NCBI GenBank assembly: GCA_030220185.1
Contig: JASPKZ010007251.1
Span: forward strand, 563,501-627,500
From: Diploptera punctata
Taxonomy: Eukaryota > Arthropoda > Insecta > Blattodea > Blaberidae
DNA: 64,000 nt
Direction of reading: 5' to 3'
A program made the position numbers and the translations under genes. This document shows, piece after piece, positions 1-9,858 of the stretch. Under the pieces are notes generated by a model that saw only the letters and a list, made by a program, of their open reading frames with translations, did no database searches and was not told where the DNA came from. Position 1 is the first letter of the stretch, and the number at the start of each line of letters is the position of its first letter.

Positions 1-663
1 GGATTAGCTGTAAGTTAAAGCCTATAGGCTAATTTTAATAATTTAAATAATTCATAAGAGTATAAGATACGCAGATTTTGAAGAAATATTATTGTCAGAT
101 TTACTAACAGAAGAACCCTATATTACTGCGTAGGCCTATAGAATGTCAAATTCTGTAATAATAATTTTAAAAAATTCTCTTAACTTCTGAACACGTTTTA
201 CTCAGAATTTTGAAGTTCTAAAAATATTTATATTTTCAAATTTCGGATCCAGAAGTAGGCCTAAGCACGTAACCACCCAGTCTTTTGCTTCAGGAGGATT
301 AACCCTTTATTTGGCAATGTACCCTATAGGATAGTAGGCCTACATCAATTAGTTAGACTTATTTAGTAATATGAAACAGAAGAAAACGAACGAGAAGTGA
401 TATCTTAAATGTGTGTCGAATTACACAATAAATCTAACAATAACAGTCATGCGTGATTTTGTTTTCAGTGCGGTACGCCACATTTAAATAACTGGCATGA
501 GAATAGTGTTTTGCCAATTAAATGGTTCACATACCGTGTTAGATTTTAACCAATTCCAAAGGAAAATAGCTCTTAAGTTTGTGCCCATAAAAAGTATTTT
601 CTAATACAAATCTTCATCGATCCTACTTAAAAGACGCCGAAAATGACTAAAACTAAACTCCGA
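1..663. other. AT-rich intergenic stretch, no gene seen
   Basis: No convincing coding region. It carries several copies of the motif TAGGCCTA or close variants (near 131, 255, 334). About 440-515 is a short dispersed repeat (Ra) similar to 48700-48765: both contain TTTGTTTTCAG followed by a TTTAAATAAACTGGCAT-like block. Confidence 0.6.
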
Positions 664-976
664 GACGCGACAGGCCTAGAAGGGCCTTGGCCTACTACCG
701 GCTGCTGATCTCACATCCACATATGTCAATCACAGAGATAGATGATCAACCAGCTAGTAAGAAAAATATAGGAGTGGCATATGGTCAGCTTGCCATGTCC
801 CCCAGCAGTTATAGGCCTAATTGAATTTTCTCAATCTGCAACCGCTATTTATTGGAGCTACCCAAATGCCTCAGGTTGGTGGGTGAGCATCGGTCCCATA
901 TGGAGATTCGAACAGGCGCAAGTCCCATAGCTCGCCGCCAAGGCATCTTGCCTTAACCACTCAGCTACGACGCGGA
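664..976 (-). mobile_element. SINE-4, tRNA-derived SINE, near complete
   Basis: On the minus strand it begins with a tRNA-like head containing a B-box-like GTTCGAATCTCC. It continues through blocks recognisable in about ten other copies here, such as the tail bases around CCACATATGTCAATCACAGA. Its plus-strand left edge reads GCGACAGGCCTAGAAGG. SINEs of this kind are made by RNA polymerase III and copied by LINE machinery (family knowledge). I did not find a clear target duplication. Confidence 0.85.
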
Positions 977-1760
977 ATGGCAAACATTATATGGGCCTAC
1001 TGTATATCGTCTGTTTAGACCAATATTGTTCTAACACCACTTTCAACTTTTTTTTATCCAGTTCATTTTATGGTAGGGAAGTTTTAAATCCTTTTCCTCA
1101 AAATAGTGTTGTTATTGTGAATTGTAGCCAAAGAAAATTGATAGAAATTTCCTTAAACCTCAAATTGGTAAAACACAAAATTTCTTCCACGCTCTCCCTT
1201 GGCGAGAAGGGAGGGAAAGGTCCGCGGGTCCTTCTTTCCCCCCCTAGTTCGGGACTCCCCACGAGTGAAAACGGAATCTTGTATAACTGTTATTATTAGG
1301 TCCTACATTGTACAATTCGACACACATTTAAGTAGTTTTTTGTTTTGTTTTCTGATTTATTTATAATATTAAATTAATTAAACCAACTGATACATCTTAT
1401 AGGATACATTATGAATTTAAGGGTTAAAAAATAAAGTTAGAACTAGGCAGGATATGCATATAGGCCCCTATATATATAGGTATGTAATATGTATGTATGT
1501 AGCCTATATATGTTATAACTAGGGAGTGGATTTTTACGTAATAAAAGATAAGATATGCAATGCAGATAGTATATATACTATTCAACTGTTTGTGTGTGGA
1601 ACCAAAACAAAAGACAGTCATAAGTCTAACTTCTCATTATACTATGTTGCAATCTTAACTTTTAGTACATAAAAATCTTCTCCCTAGTTATAGGCTAACT
1701 AGCCTATATTTTTGACATTTGGCAATGAATGCAAATATTAGGGCCTATATATAAGAATAT
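977..1760. other. No gene seen
   Basis: A 102-codon open frame at 991-1299 has no recognisable domain and looks like chance. Short TATA/GCCTATA runs occur at 1461-1520. I see nothing else. Confidence 0.6.
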
Positions 1761-1879
1761 AAGAAAAATAAATGTTTGTGTTAGCATACCTGAGTGGCTC
1801 AGTGGCTCAGATGGTTTACAGAGCTAAACATAGTTTAGAGACTCGGGTTCAAATCCCGACTCAGGCATTTATTTTTCTT
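1761..1879 (+). repeat. tRNA-like cassette 1 between 14-bp inverted repeats
   Basis: AAGAAAAATAAATG (1761-1774) is the exact reverse complement of CATTTATTTTTCTT (1866-1879). Between them lies a tRNA-like sequence, about 1789-1865, on the plus strand. It has acceptor halves CCTGAGT/ACTCAGG and a T arm TCGGG-TTCAAAT-CCCGA, both fully paired. The D region contains a duplicated GTGGCTCA, and the anticodon arm is abnormal (CTAAA/TTTAG with a five-base loop), so it is unlikely to be a working tRNA gene. Confidence 0.75.
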
Positions 1880-1981
1880 TTCATATTCATATCTCTTTAA
1901 TTTGCTTACTTGTGATAGGAGCTACTAGGTGGCAGTGCAGACCGACTTCTCACTACATCTAGTAATAATGAGAATATATAT

Positions 1982-2091
1982 AAGAAAAAGTAATGTTTGT
2001 ACTAGACTTGCTCGGTAGCGAAATCGGTAGCGCACTGGGATATAAATCCAGAGGTCCGGGTTCAAGTCCCATCCGAGCATTTATTTTTCTT
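1982..2091 (+). repeat. tRNA-like cassette 2 between inverted repeats
   Basis: The tRNA-like part is 2009-2079. Acceptor halves TGCTCGG and CCGAGCA pair at all seven positions. The anticodon arm is CTGGG-ATATAAA-TCCAG, giving anticodon ATA with T33 in place. The B box is GGGTTCAAGTCCC, and the outer two T-stem pairs are mismatched. It is bracketed by AAGAAAAAGTAATG (1982-1995) and CATTTATTTTTCTT (2078-2091). The right flank, 2092-2140, recurs beside cassette 3 at about 44493. An ATA anticodon is unusual for eukaryotic Tyr, so I treat this as a tRNA-derived repeat rather than a tRNA gene. Confidence 0.7.
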
Positions 2092-2130
2092 ATGTCATAT
2101 TAAGCTTGCATTGCTCAATGTCAAAAATTT

Positions 2131-2137
2131 AAATTAT

Positions 2138-2170
<33 letters not shown>
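2131..2170. repeat. (TA)n microsatellite
   Basis: Uninterrupted TA dinucleotides directly left of a SINE-1 tail. Confidence 0.95.
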
Positions 2171-2172
<2 letters not shown>

Positions 2173-2520
2173 ATCCATCCATAGTAATTCTGCCCGAAGG
2201 CAGGTCCTTCACTGCAATCATAGCATTTTCATGCTATACTTGCAGTTTTACTAGGGAATTGTGTAGGTGTGGTAGCTTCCCGTTGCTTTCCACACCGGTG
2301 AAGGATGATGATGATAATGATAATGGTAAGAATGATAATGATAAGGATGATGGCCATATGATTTCGGGGACCGTTTGGGCCTTAAAGTTTTCCTGACATT
2401 TGTCTTTCAGGTGAGGAAAAACCCCGATAAAAACCTCACCCAGAAAAAATGCCCCGACCGGGGATCGAACCCGGGCCCGCTGCGTGACAAGGCAGCACGC
2501 TACCTCGAGACCACAGCGGT

Positions 2521-2524
<4 letters not shown>
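2171..2524 (-). mobile_element. SINE-1, full-length tRNA-derived SINE
   Basis: Minus strand. The tRNA-like head reads GTCCACCGCTGTGGTCTCGA, then GGTAGCGTGC (A-box region) and GGGTTCGATCCCC (B box). A conserved body follows, containing the complement of TGACATTTGTCTT, then a GAT-rich stretch and a tail near TTCTGCCCGAAGG. It sits within a (TA)n tract, with TA repeats on both sides. Apparent proteins here that contain RKNPDKNL-like strings are SINE translations, not genes. Confidence 0.93.

Positions 2525-2560
<36 letters not shown>
2525..2560. repeat. (TA)n microsatellite
   Basis: TA run right of the SINE-1 head. With 2131-2170 it suggests that the SINE landed in, or duplicated, a TA tract. 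Confidence 0.95.
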
Positions 2561-2562
<2 letters not shown>

Positions 2563-2791
2563 TTTTTTTTTTTGCGCTCCAGGGATCACAATTTTAGTTT
2601 ATTTGGAATCAAACTCGGGCTTATAGGAATTAGTTAAGAAAAGTAAGGTCGAATTCATTAATCACAAAAGTAGGATCATTATTCTAAGAGCGGGGATTAA
2701 TTTGAAAGCTGAAATGTCAGTAAAAACATTTTCAACGTTCTACCGGTTGCAATTTTTGTTTGTCCTGAAATGAAACTTGCTACAGACTATA

Positions 2792-4068
2792 CTTACTTAC
2801 TTACTTACTCACTGGCACTATCAAACCCGTAGGTTCATGGCCGCACGGACATAAGCTCTCCATACATCCCTATCCTGAGCTAATCCTTTCCAATCATTCC
2901 CTGTATAATCTACTTCCCTCAAATCATAGTTAATGTTATTCTCCCACCTCATTCTTGGTCTACCAACTGGGCGTCTTCCCTCTGGCTTTCCTACAAGAAG
3001 CTTCCATGCAAGTCTTTCATTCCCCATACGTGCAACATGTCCTGCCCATCGCAGTCTACGAGACTTAACTGTTCTTATTATATCTGGCTTCCTATAAAGA
3101 CCATGTAGTTCATTGTTATGTAGTCTTCTCCATTCACCTGTCTGTTCATCTCTCCTTGGTCCAAAAATTTTCCTAAGTACTTTATTCTCAAATACTTGTA
3201 ATCTCCTTTCCTCTCTTAAAGTAAGCATCCATGTTTCGCACCCATATAATATAACTGGTAGAATAATGGTTTTATATATTTTCAGTTTAACGTTTTTTGA
3301 AAGAAGTTGGGACATCAAGAGTCTCTGCAATGCATAATAGCACGCATTTCTAGAATTGAGCCTATGTTTAATTTCCTTGTACATATCATTCCTGTTTGTG
3401 TTTATTGTTCCTAGGTAGTTAAATTCAGCCACTTCCTCAAAATTTCCCTCATTTGTCATTAGCTGTCCATTTACATTATTTAATGAATTTCTACGTGTGA
3501 CCATATATTTAGTTTTATTGATATTTACTTCCAGTCCTAATTTCTTAGTGTTACTCAATAGTGTGTGCGTGTTGTCCTTTAGTATCTCCTCGCTATCGGC
3601 CAACAGTACTACATCATCAGCATAAACTAACAGCTTATTAATACCATTGAGTTGTAAGCCTTCCTCATTCTCTAAAGATTTAATGGCATGCTCTAGTACA
3701 AAATTAAATAGTAGAGGAGATAGTGTATCTCCTTGCTTCAACCCATTCTGGATTTCAAAAATGTCCGAAAACTGTTTGCCTACACGCACCCTACTCTTTG
3801 TGCCATTTAGACACATTCGTATAAGTCTAACTAACTTTTTAGGAATTCCGAACTCCAGCAGGATACTATATAACTTCTCCCTCTTAATTGAATCATATGC
3901 TTTTTTGAAGTCTACATACAGTTGATGTACAGTACCATTATATTCCCATTTCTTTTCTAAAATCTGTCTTATACTAAAAATTTGATCTGTTGTAGACCTG
4001 TTTCTTCTAAATGCACATTGATGATCTCCTAGAATGTCATCAATATAGGGAGTAAGTCTGCTTACTAA
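2792..4068 (-). mobile_element. LINE-A, 5'-truncated recent insertion with target duplication
   Basis: A non-LTR retrotransposon 3' fragment. TGCTACAGACTATA is repeated exactly at 2778-2791 and 4069-4082, a 14-bp target-site duplication. The minus-strand 3' end is a short AGTAAGT-type simple repeat, the usual LINE tail style here. The reading frame is open from the truncation point to its stop. This is the best copy of the family and the reference for the other LINE-A pieces. Confidence 0.95.
2821..4068 (-). CDS. Partial LINE-A ORF2: reverse transcriptase and C-terminal domain
   Basis: 415 codons without a stop, beginning at the truncated 5' edge. It lacks its true start and the endonuclease domain. 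Reverse-transcriptase motifs are visible in order: YVDFKKAYDS at about residues 51-60 (catalytic Asp), GLKQGDTLSP at about 109-118, and the catalytic VYADDVVLLAD at about 148-158. The C-terminal part has LPVILYGCETW and KVLRKIFGPRRDE, and near the end GRPRMRWENNI. This C-terminal region is typical of arthropod RTE/L2-like elements; the exact clade is not settled. It would make cDNA by target-primed reverse transcription if complete. As a headless copy it is not autonomous. Confidence 0.9.
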   Translation of the reverse strand, partial: LVSRLTPYIDDILGDHQCAFRRNRSTTDQIFSIRQILEKKWEYNGTVHQLYVDFKKAYDSIKREKLYSILLEFGIPKKLVRLIRMCLNGTKSRVRVGKQFSDIFEIQNGLKQGDTLSPLLFNFVLEHAIKSLENEEGLQLNGINKLLVYADDVVLLADSEEILKDNTHTLLSNTKKLGLEVNINKTKYMVTRRNSLNNVNGQLMTNEGNFEEVAEFNYLGTINTNRNDMYKEIKHRLNSRNACYYALQRLLMSQLLSKNVKLKIYKTIILPVILYGCETWMLTLREERRLQVFENKVLRKIFGPRRDEQTGEWRRLHNNELHGLYRKPDIIRTVKSRRLRWAGHVARMGNERLAWKLLVGKPEGRRPVGRPRMRWENNINYDLREVDYTGNDWKGLAQDRDVWRAYVRAAMNLRV

Positions 4069-4104
4069 TGCTACAGACTATAAGGTTAAATAATTATCAA
4101 AAGA

Positions 4105-4185
4105 AATATATTCCGCAAACCAGCAAAATTATACAAAAAAAATGTACTTGCTGAAGAATTCACTTAGTTTACGGATTTCATATGT
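4105..4185 (+). repeat. Dispersed repeat Rb
   Basis: Contains CTTGCTGAAGAATTCACTTAG. Similar blocks occur at 20945-21030, 49610-49690 and, inverted, 47455-47545. It is short, with no coding potential and no identified class. Confidence 0.6.
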
Positions 4186-4819
4186 GTCTACTTTTTTGTA
4201 GATTAACAATAAATTTATAATTCTATATAATAAATAAGGAAGTTTGAAGAAGTCGTTTATTTTCCTGTTATGACAGAAATGACACAAATCTGCAATTAAT
4301 TCATTTTCGGATCAATTAATTTTTCTGTTAAATGACTACTCGGAGATATATATGTTAGTAATTGGTGTAAACACTAAAATTAAATTGCGTGTTGACCTAA
4401 ATGAGTGGTTTTCAAACTGTGACCCGTGCCCACATTTTAATTTATAATAGGCTTACACTAGCGATTCCCAGTTTGTTCGTAGCGATCCCCACGCTCTTTA
4501 ACACATTAAAATAATAAAATATTTTCCAGATATCTCAGTCCTCCTCAGCAAAGTAAAATTTCGCTTAAAAAACTTTACTTCATACTATGTCGTATTTTGT
4601 ATCTTTATGTTATTAAAACTAGTTGTCGAACCTGTTACCATACCTGTACACAACTTCCGCAAACATAAAAATTAAAATCTAGCGTGTGGTGACTCATCTT
4701 AACATAACCAATATTAAAATACGCTGTAGGCATATCCTATAAGACCCTATTGTGCGATTCAATATGACTTAATGTATTAATTAAAATTAATTGTATAAAT
4801 ATTTTATTTGATTAGGCCT
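4186..4819. other. No gene seen
   Basis: AT-rich sequence without recognisable coding or repeat structure beyond isolated GGCCTA motifs. Confidence 0.55.
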
Positions 4820-4831
4820 AATATGTTAAAT

Positions 4832-5602
4832 TATCCATAAAAGTAAATATATGGTCACACACAGAAATACATTACATAATGGAAATGGACCACTAATGAT
4901 AAATGAGGGAAATTTTGACGAAGTGGCTGAATTCAAATACCTAGGAACAATAATCACAAATAGGAATGACATGCACAAAGAAATTAAAAATAGGCTCAAT
5001 TCTGGAAGAGCGTGCTATTATGAATTACAGGGACTCTTAACGTCCCAACTCCTTTCAAAAAACGTTAAACTGAAAATATATAAAACTATTATTCTACCAG
5101 TTATATTATATGGTTGCGAAACATGGGCTCTTACTAAAGTATAATTCATAATTAAAAAAAAAACAAAATAAAAATATAAAATAAGGTAAAGTGAAATTAC
5201 GAGTACTTATTTGAGAATAAGGTTCTTACGAAATTTTTTGGACCAAAGAGAGATGAAAGACAGGTGAATGGGTAAAACTACATAACAGTGAACTACATTG
5301 ACTTTATAGGAAGCCAGATATATTAAGAACTGTTGTCTCGTAGACTGCGATGGGCAGGACATATGACACGAATGGGGAATGAAAGAGATGCATGGAAGCT
5401 TCTTGTAGGAAAACCAGAGGGAAAACGCCCAGTTGGCAGACCAAGAATGAGGTGGGAGAATAACATTAACCATGATTTGAGGGAAGTAGATTATACAGGG
5501 AATTATCGGAAAACATTAGCTCAGGATAGGTATGTATGGGGAGCTTATGTCCGCACGGCCATAACATAAACCTGTGGGTTCGATAGTGCCAGTGAGTTAG
5601 TT
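4832..5602 (+). mobile_element. LINE-A fragment with 12-bp target duplication
   Basis: Flanked by AATATGTTAAAT at 4820-4831 and 5603-5614. It encodes the end of the reverse transcriptase (EVAEFKYLGTIITNRN) and LPVILYGCETWALTK at 4851-5144. The frame is then broken by roughly 45 bp of A-rich insertion near 5137-5187. The C-terminus resumes at 5333-5569 with GKRPVGRPRMRWENNI. It ends with the usual CCAGTGAGTTAG-type 3' edge and is non-functional. Confidence 0.92.
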
Positions 5603-5614
5603 AATATGTTAAAT

Positions 5615-6222
5615 ATAATTAATAATAACATTATAATATAGGCCTAGACCTAATATTTTATATTTATTAAATATAGATCTAATACTGTAGATAGGCCTAT
5701 CATAGTTATTTGTACTGTATAGGATAATGATTAGGCCTACTTATTTAAAATTTTGTTTTAACCTATATAGGCCTATATATATATAAATAATCCACAAGCA
5801 GTAGGCTACTTTCAGGCCCATCATCATTAAATAGGTGTTGATTACGTTTAAAACCGCCCACAATAAAGTAACAATTAACAATAAATAAATTCGTAGTAAC
5901 TTTAAATATAGCCTACAAAAAAACCTACATAACATGACTCATATCAGAGCATTGTTTCCATAGGAATATAATTGAATGACGCGAGAGGAGAATAATTAAC
6001 TTGACGTCACACGATTAAATATTGAATTAATTTTAGCTTATATCTAATAAAAAGTATTCAGTAGAATACTATAGCCTATTTGAGTTAAAATATGTTAATT
6101 TATTATTTTCCAGCATCGAAAATAATTCAACGAACTCCCTCAATATTTGATATGGCATTATAAATGGCGGTCCGAAATGCTCATGATAGCACAACTGATG
6201 TCAAATTTACACGATGTTTATT
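5615..6222. other. No gene seen; GGCCTATA-rich
   Basis: AT-rich DNA with clustered GGCCTA motifs at 5641, 5692, 5733 and 5769 (one running into TATATATA). Open frames here have no recognisable domains. Confidence 0.6.
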
Positions 6223-6236
6223 AATTTAATTGAATG

Positions 6237-6628
6237 TTTTTTTTTTTTTGCAAATGCCCCATATTCTCTTTTGACATTCCTGGTGTTCTCTCCTGGCATG
6301 GCGTTCTTGTAACCCACTTCTGAGGTTGGGGCGCCTGCGTGGCGTGGTTAAGTTGCTCCGATGATATGATGGGTGATGATGATGATAGTAATGCGCCAGG
6401 AGAGTCCCTAATCCTAAGCTTAATCTAAGATGAATATGAATAATGATGATTGCGATGGTCATATGATTTCGGGGACCGTTTGGGCCTTAAAGTTTACCTG
6501 ACATTTGTCTTACAGGTGAGGAAAAACACCGATAAAACCTCACCCAGAAAAACTGTCCCGACTAGGGATCGAACCCAGACCCGCTGCGTGACAAGGCAGC
6601 ACGCTACCTCAAGACAACAGCGGTGGAC
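6237..6628 (-). mobile_element. SINE-2, tRNA-derived SINE with the alternative tail
   Basis: The minus-strand head and body match SINE-1 (GTCCACCGCTGTTGTC; B box GGGTTCGATCCC). The 3' half differs: it has CAGAAGTGGGTTACAAGAAC and an end related to AACACCAGGAATGTC followed by an A-run. Imperfect flanking repeat ATTTAATTGAATG (ending 6236) and ATTTAATTAAATG (ending 6642) looks like the target duplication. Confidence 0.88.
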
Positions 6629-6786
6629 TATTTAATTAAATGTAAACATTAAAATATAATACAATAGACCTACTTGGATGGAAGACTTTTAAGTAGGCCG
6701 TTGAAAAATTGGGCCTATGCTTTGTCTATTGCCTTGGGAGATAAATATTTATAAAACGATCTCTTCCATCCTTGTAACATAATATA

Positions 6787-6827
6787 CTATTAAAGGTCTT
6801 TCGGAACATGTTCCAACATCAGCAGTT
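6787..6827 (-). ncRNA. Hammerhead-ribozyme-like motif
   Basis: On the minus strand: CTGATGT (consensus core CUGANGA, last base changed), one T, a hairpin GGAAC-AT-GTTCC, then GAAAGACCTT. The arrangement matches the motifs at 50249 and 29152. There is no long inverted repeat around it. Catalysis is doubtful because of the changed core base and a weak stem I. Confidence 0.45.
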
Positions 6828-6917
6828 AAAAGGGTATACAATTAAATGTAATAGGTTAGTGTTGTATTTTATAAAGGGTTCAGATAGTTATGCCTATGAA
6901 ATATACTCCTCTAGTAA

Positions 6918-7025
6918 ATTGTCCCCTACACTGGCTGATGATCATCAACCTCTGTGACACATGTGGATGTGAGGTCAGCAGCCGGCTGGTAGGCTAAGGG
7001 CCTTCTAGGCCTGTCGTGCCAGGAG
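6918..7025 (+). mobile_element. SINE-4 3' fragment
   Basis: Contains ACACATGTGGATGTGAGG and AGCAGCCGGCTGGTAGG and ends near TTCTAGGCCTGTCG. These are the tail blocks of SINE-4. Confidence 0.8.
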
Positions 7026-7211
7026 TTTTTTAGGAGGAGTAAATTGCCCATTTCAAGGAACGTGGAATTCAGTATATGAAAATTGGAAAGTATTTGGTGG
7101 ATATATGGTATGGCAAATGGGTAAACCCTATATAGGCTACAAGGACAAATACAAACTACTATTGAGGACAATGAGGAAGAGGATGATGAAGATAGTGATT
7201 ATGTTAAAATG

Positions 7212-7214
<3 letters not shown>

Positions 7215-7254
<40 letters not shown>
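7215..7254. repeat. (TA)n microsatellite
   Basis: Perfect TA dinucleotide run of about 40 bp. Confidence 0.95.
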
Positions 7255-7258
<4 letters not shown>

Positions 7259-7449
7259 TCGATTGGTTTTTGTTAAGGGTTAAACACATTTACAAAATCA
7301 TATTTTAGGCTATATTATTGTATACTCCTCTGTGATTAACAAATTCAGATGTGAGTAGAACATCTGGCTTTCAGGCTTGTCTCACAATGGAGTTAAGTTA
7401 AAAGAACCTCATGCTTAAATTAAAGCTTCTGAGCAAAATTGAATAAATT

Positions 7450-7555
7450 AGTCATTTCCCATCCAAACAATAAATTAATTGCCTACTAGGTGTCTCTGTG
7501 AGGCAATGAACTAACGGTTTTTTTCACTCGCTGACATCTGTAGGGAAATAAGCAT
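7450..7555 (+). repeat. Dispersed repeat Rc
   Basis: Includes CCTACTAGGTGTCTC and CACTCGCTGACATCTGTAGG. The reverse complement is found at 34683-34785. I cannot assign a class. Confidence 0.65.
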
Positions 7556-7577
7556 ATCTAAATTAGCTTGTTTAAAT

Positions 7578-7990
7578 AAAACTGTTATTCTCCCAGTCAC
7601 TTTAAGGGAGGAAAGGATAGAATAAAGTTACTGGGAAAATGTTTGCACCAAAGAGAGATGAACAGACATGGGAATGAAGAAAACTACATAAAGTGAGCTA
7701 AATTGTCTTTATAGGAAGCCAGATAAAATAAGAACAGTGAAGTACCATAAACACCGATGGGACTTGTGGTAGGAATGGGGAATGAAAGAGTTGCTAGGAA
7801 GCTTCTTGTAGGAAAACCAGAGGGAAAACGCCTAGTTGGTGGGCCAAGAATGAGTTGAAAGTTTAACCATGATTTGAGGGAAGTAGATTACACAGGGGAT
7901 GATTGGAAAACATTAGTTCAGGGAAAGAATGTATGGAGAGCTAATGTCCGCGCGGCCATGAACCTATGTGTTCGATAGTGCCAGTGAGTT
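7578..7990 (+). mobile_element. LINE-A 3' fragment, decayed
   Basis: Matches the LINE-A C-terminal region from ACTTTAAGGGAGGAAAGG to ATAGTGCCAGTGAGTT. It has small deletions and stops, and the strings GTAGGAAAACCAGAGGG and GATTTGAGGGAAGTAG remain. No open frame survives. Confidence 0.88.
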
Positions 7991-8096
7991 CGTTTCAATA
8001 AAACCCTCAAGGGAGTACCCATGCCGCACGAGGTGATGTATGAGTATAGTAGACTTCGTTCCAAAGATTATTATTTTTTAGGACCCATGTGTATTC

Positions 8097-8729
8097 TGAT
8101 AAGTAATGCCATGAGAGATTTCCAATTTATCTAGAGGATTTGGAAATCAATAGTGGCATTTTTAGGACTATTTAACGAATAAAATTAAGATGTTTACTCA
8201 CTACTTACTCATTATTTAAATATAGTTATTTTAAAATGTAGGCCCTATATATATTTAATGTAAACGGCGATGTTTGAAAACAAATGAAGAATGTTTGGTT
8301 ATGTTTAATTTGTTCATCGCCGTAATTTGATCATACTATTTATTGCCAAATAGGATCGCAATATTTTAAGAATACACCCTAGTGGAGAAAAAATGAAACA
8401 CACCAAACTGTATATTATAACCATAATTATAGATTATTAATTAATTTTTCGGAAACAACTAAGTAAAATAAGTATTTAAAAACACAATCATTGATCACAC
8501 AGTTATCAAATGTGTAGGTCGAAAGAATCTGTTCATTATTTGCTATATTCAACGTATTTGCAAAATAATGCTCTGACCTATTCAGAATATTAAAAAGGAG
8601 CTGTCTTTATTTTGGTAATCAAAATTCGATAATTATCGAGGTGAAACACGACTGTGATTGGTTGTAAAACAAAATTCACTGAAACGTGATTGGTCATTGA
8701 CTCCCATTTGGGGCATGAGTTAAATAGTC
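8097..8729 (+). mobile_element. M1 element, copy A
   Basis: A short hairpin (8097-8165, TTTCCAATTTATCTAGAGGATTTGG) is followed by a unit running from GACTATTTAAC (8166) to its inverse, GTTAAATAGTC (ending 8729, as AGTTAAATAGTC). Inside are CGGCGATGTTTGAAAAC and GTGATTGG motifs shared by all M1 copies. It has no coding capacity and looks like a non-autonomous DNA transposon or foldback. Confidence 0.75.
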
Positions 8730-9040
8730 ATAAGTAATGCCACGAGTGATTTCCAAATTATCCATAAATTCACGACTCACGAAGTGACGAGTGAATTTAT
8801 CTAGATAATTTGGAAATCAAGAGTGACATTTGTTAGGACTATTTAACGAATTAAATTAAACTGTTTAACTCACAAATCATTATTTGAATATAGTTATTTA
8901 AAATATTTGTATATTTAACGTACATGGCGATGTTTGAAAACAAATGAGAAACGATTGTTACGCTTTGTTCATCACTGCAACCAGATCATATTATTTATTG
9001 CCAAAGGATCGCAATATTGTAAGAATGCAGCCTAGTGGAG

Positions 9041-9402
9041 ATTTTTTTTTTTGCAAATACCCCAGATTGTCTTTGGACATTCCTGGTGTTCTCTCCTGAC
9101 ATGACGTACTTGTAACCCACTTCTGAGGTTGGGGCGCCTGGAATGTGGGGTTACGTTGCCCCGATGATATGATGGGTGATGATGATGATAGTGGTGCGCC
9201 AGGAGAGTCCCTAATTCTAAGCTTAATCTAAGATGAATATGAATGATGATGATTGCGATGGCCATATGATTTCGGGGACCGTTTGGGCCTTATAAGTTTT
9301 CTTGACATTTGTCTTACAGGTGAGGAAAAACCCTGATAAAAACCTACCCAGAAAAACTGTCCCGACCGGGCCCGCAGCACGCTACCTCGAGACTACAGCG
9401 GT
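9041..9402 (-). mobile_element. SINE-2 nested in M1
   Basis: Same head, body and tail as 6237-6628, with a shortened head (a deletion across the GATCGAACCCGG region). The plus-strand left end is the T-run before GCAAATACCCC. It is inserted after CCTAGTGGAG of M1. Confidence 0.88.
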
Positions 9403-9425
9403 GCAAAAAAGTATAACCAACATTA

Positions 9426-9858
9426 CTTACTTACTCACTTACTCACTGGCACTATCGAACCCGTAGATTCATGGCCGCGCGGACATAAGCTCTCCATACA
9501 TCCCTATCCTGAGCTAATGCTTTCCAATCATTCCCTGTATACTCTACTTCCCTCAAATCGTAGTTAATGTTATTCTCCCACCTCTTTCTTGGTCTACCAA
9601 CTTGACGTTTTCCCTCTGGCTTTCCTACAAGAAGCTTCCATGCACGTCTTTCATTCCCCATACGTGCAACATGTCCTGCCCATTGCAGTCTACGAGACTT
9701 AATTGTTATTATATCTGGCTTCCTATAAAGACCATGTAGTTCATTGTTATGAGTATTCTCCATTCACCTGTCTGTTCATCTATCTTTGGTCCAAAAATTT
9801 TCCTAAGTACTTTATTCTCAAATACTTGTAATCTCCTTTCCTCTCTTAAAGTAAGAGT
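9426..9858 (-). mobile_element. LINE-A 3' fragment nested in M1
   Basis: Flanked by CCAACATTA at 9417-9425 and 9859-9867. It encodes the last ~110 codons of LINE-A on the minus strand: the track from ELHGLYRKPDII to GRPRKRWENNI and the C-terminal MNLRV-like end. It is 5'-truncated. Confidence 0.92.

Noticed and set aside
2009..2079. Functional tRNA-Tyr(ATA) gene
   Set aside because: The acceptor and anticodon arms pair, but two T-stem pairs fail, the ATA anticodon is unusual, and it is part of a repeated bracketed cassette. Annotated as a tRNA-derived repeat.
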